Below are positions 63,564 through 64,000 of a stretch of DNA of 64,000 bases, in pieces. Positions within the stretch are counted from its first letter, which is position 1. Each line of letters starts with the position of its first letter. The position numbers and the translations under genes were made by a program. The notes beneath the pieces are model-generated. The model was not told where the DNA came from and searched no databases. It saw only the letters and a list, made by a program, of their open reading frames with translations. This DNA comes from Neoceratodus forsteri (Eukaryota > Chordata > Ceratodontiformes > Ceratodontidae): positions 198,248,501 through 198,312,500 of the forward strand of contig CM057458.1 in assembly GCA_016271365.2 (NCBI GenBank). Direction: 5' to 3'.

Positions 63564-64000
63564 GATGAAAAAATTACTTACCATAGTAATCTTCTTTCTT
63601 CCCAGTGATGCTCAGATATTCATAACTTTGTGCAGTCAGCCTGGTGGGTTGGACTGCCCGGAGAGATGGAACACATGCAAATGATGGAATTCTTTGCACG
63701 TGTGCATCTTTCAAATACTGCCTCTACCAACTGTAGTGTTCCAACCCCCTTTAGATTTGTAAGAAGCCTGGAAGTCAGGCATTATGAAAAAATCCAACAG
63801 CTAATTAATTAAATTTTTTTTTTTTTTTAGGGTTACCTTAATAAAAAGAATTTACCCAAAAAAACTCTTAAGGAGGAACTACGTCAAAATAAACAATGGT
63901 GTTCACCAAACGGCATGAGAAAACTATTAAGAGACACAGAAAAACTCTGTTTAAATCTATTTGGTATAGAGAAGTGTACCCAGAAGGGTATGGCTATGTG
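63564..64000 (-). mobile_element. DIRS-like copy E, 3' terminal repeat (runs off the window)
   Basis: It starts with GATGAAAAAATTACTTACCATAGTAAT, which aligns with the outer ends of copies C and D. It continues with AGTCAGCCTGGTGGGTTGGACTGCC and ATGCAAATGATGGAAT, also found in copy D near 38,980. Because this extended end is the 3' side in copies C and D, the element should be on the minus strand with its genes beyond 64,000. Confidence 0.72.

Overview
This window looks like a piece of a large, repeat-rich vertebrate genome. I find no host exon, tRNA, rRNA or CRISPR array. Almost everything recognisable is a transposable element or its wreckage. The mix is DIRS-type tyrosine-recombinase retrotransposons, CR1/L2-type LINEs, L1-type LINE fragments, a MIR/CORE-like SINE, hAT and TTAA-target DNA elements, and Penelope-like tails. 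That mix suggests an amphibian (caecilian or salamander), with lungfish or another large-genome vertebrate possible. The organism call is an inference from the repeat spectrum only.

Layout. 1-3,525: 5' part of DIRS copy A (minus strand), cut by the window edge. 3.5-5.6 kb: no gene. 5.6-8.8 kb: decayed minus-strand L2-like LINE. 9.8-15.1 kb: plus-strand CR1-like LINE split by a 3.28-kb hAT-type element (11,337-14,615), which itself holds an L1-type fragment (11,964-12,833). 15,087-15,430: foldback element. 15,839-22,139: complete DIRS copy B of a second family, inserted in a palindromic repeat. 22.3-25.1 kb: microsatellites and Penelope-like tails. 25.1-27.3 kb: second L2-like LINE with a MIR-like SINE inside. 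28.5-29.0 kb: L1-type fragment. 29.3 kb: hAT MITE. 31.3-36.4 kb: minus-strand CR1-like LINE split by a TTAA MITE and by a plus-strand CR1-like copy. 38.2 kb: hAT MITE. 38,861-49,690: DIRS copy D, split by complete DIRS copy C (39,903-45,609). 50,707-57,108: candidate DNA transposon with a broken transposase gene of a superfamily I cannot name, full of tandem repeats and later insertions. 58.2-62.6 kb: two plus-strand LINE copies of one family. 62.6-63.56 kb: minus-strand CR1-like LINE. 63,564-64,000: terminal repeat of a fifth DIRS copy, E.

How the parts work together. Each DIRS element carries an ORF1 (Gag-like) with an N-terminal Cys/His zinc module, a reverse transcriptase with a YLDD catalytic box, RNase H, and a tyrosine recombinase. 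Inverted terminal repeats (ITRs) flank these, and an internal complementary region (ICR) near the 3' end contains both termini joined. In copies B and C the ICR, the ends and the interrupted host sequences agree to the base. This supports the model in which a circular DNA intermediate is inserted by tyrosine recombinase through a shared trinucleotide, here GAT for B and GAA for C. All five DIRS copies lie in the same orientation. All protein genes carry stops or frameshifts. Copy B is the best preserved.
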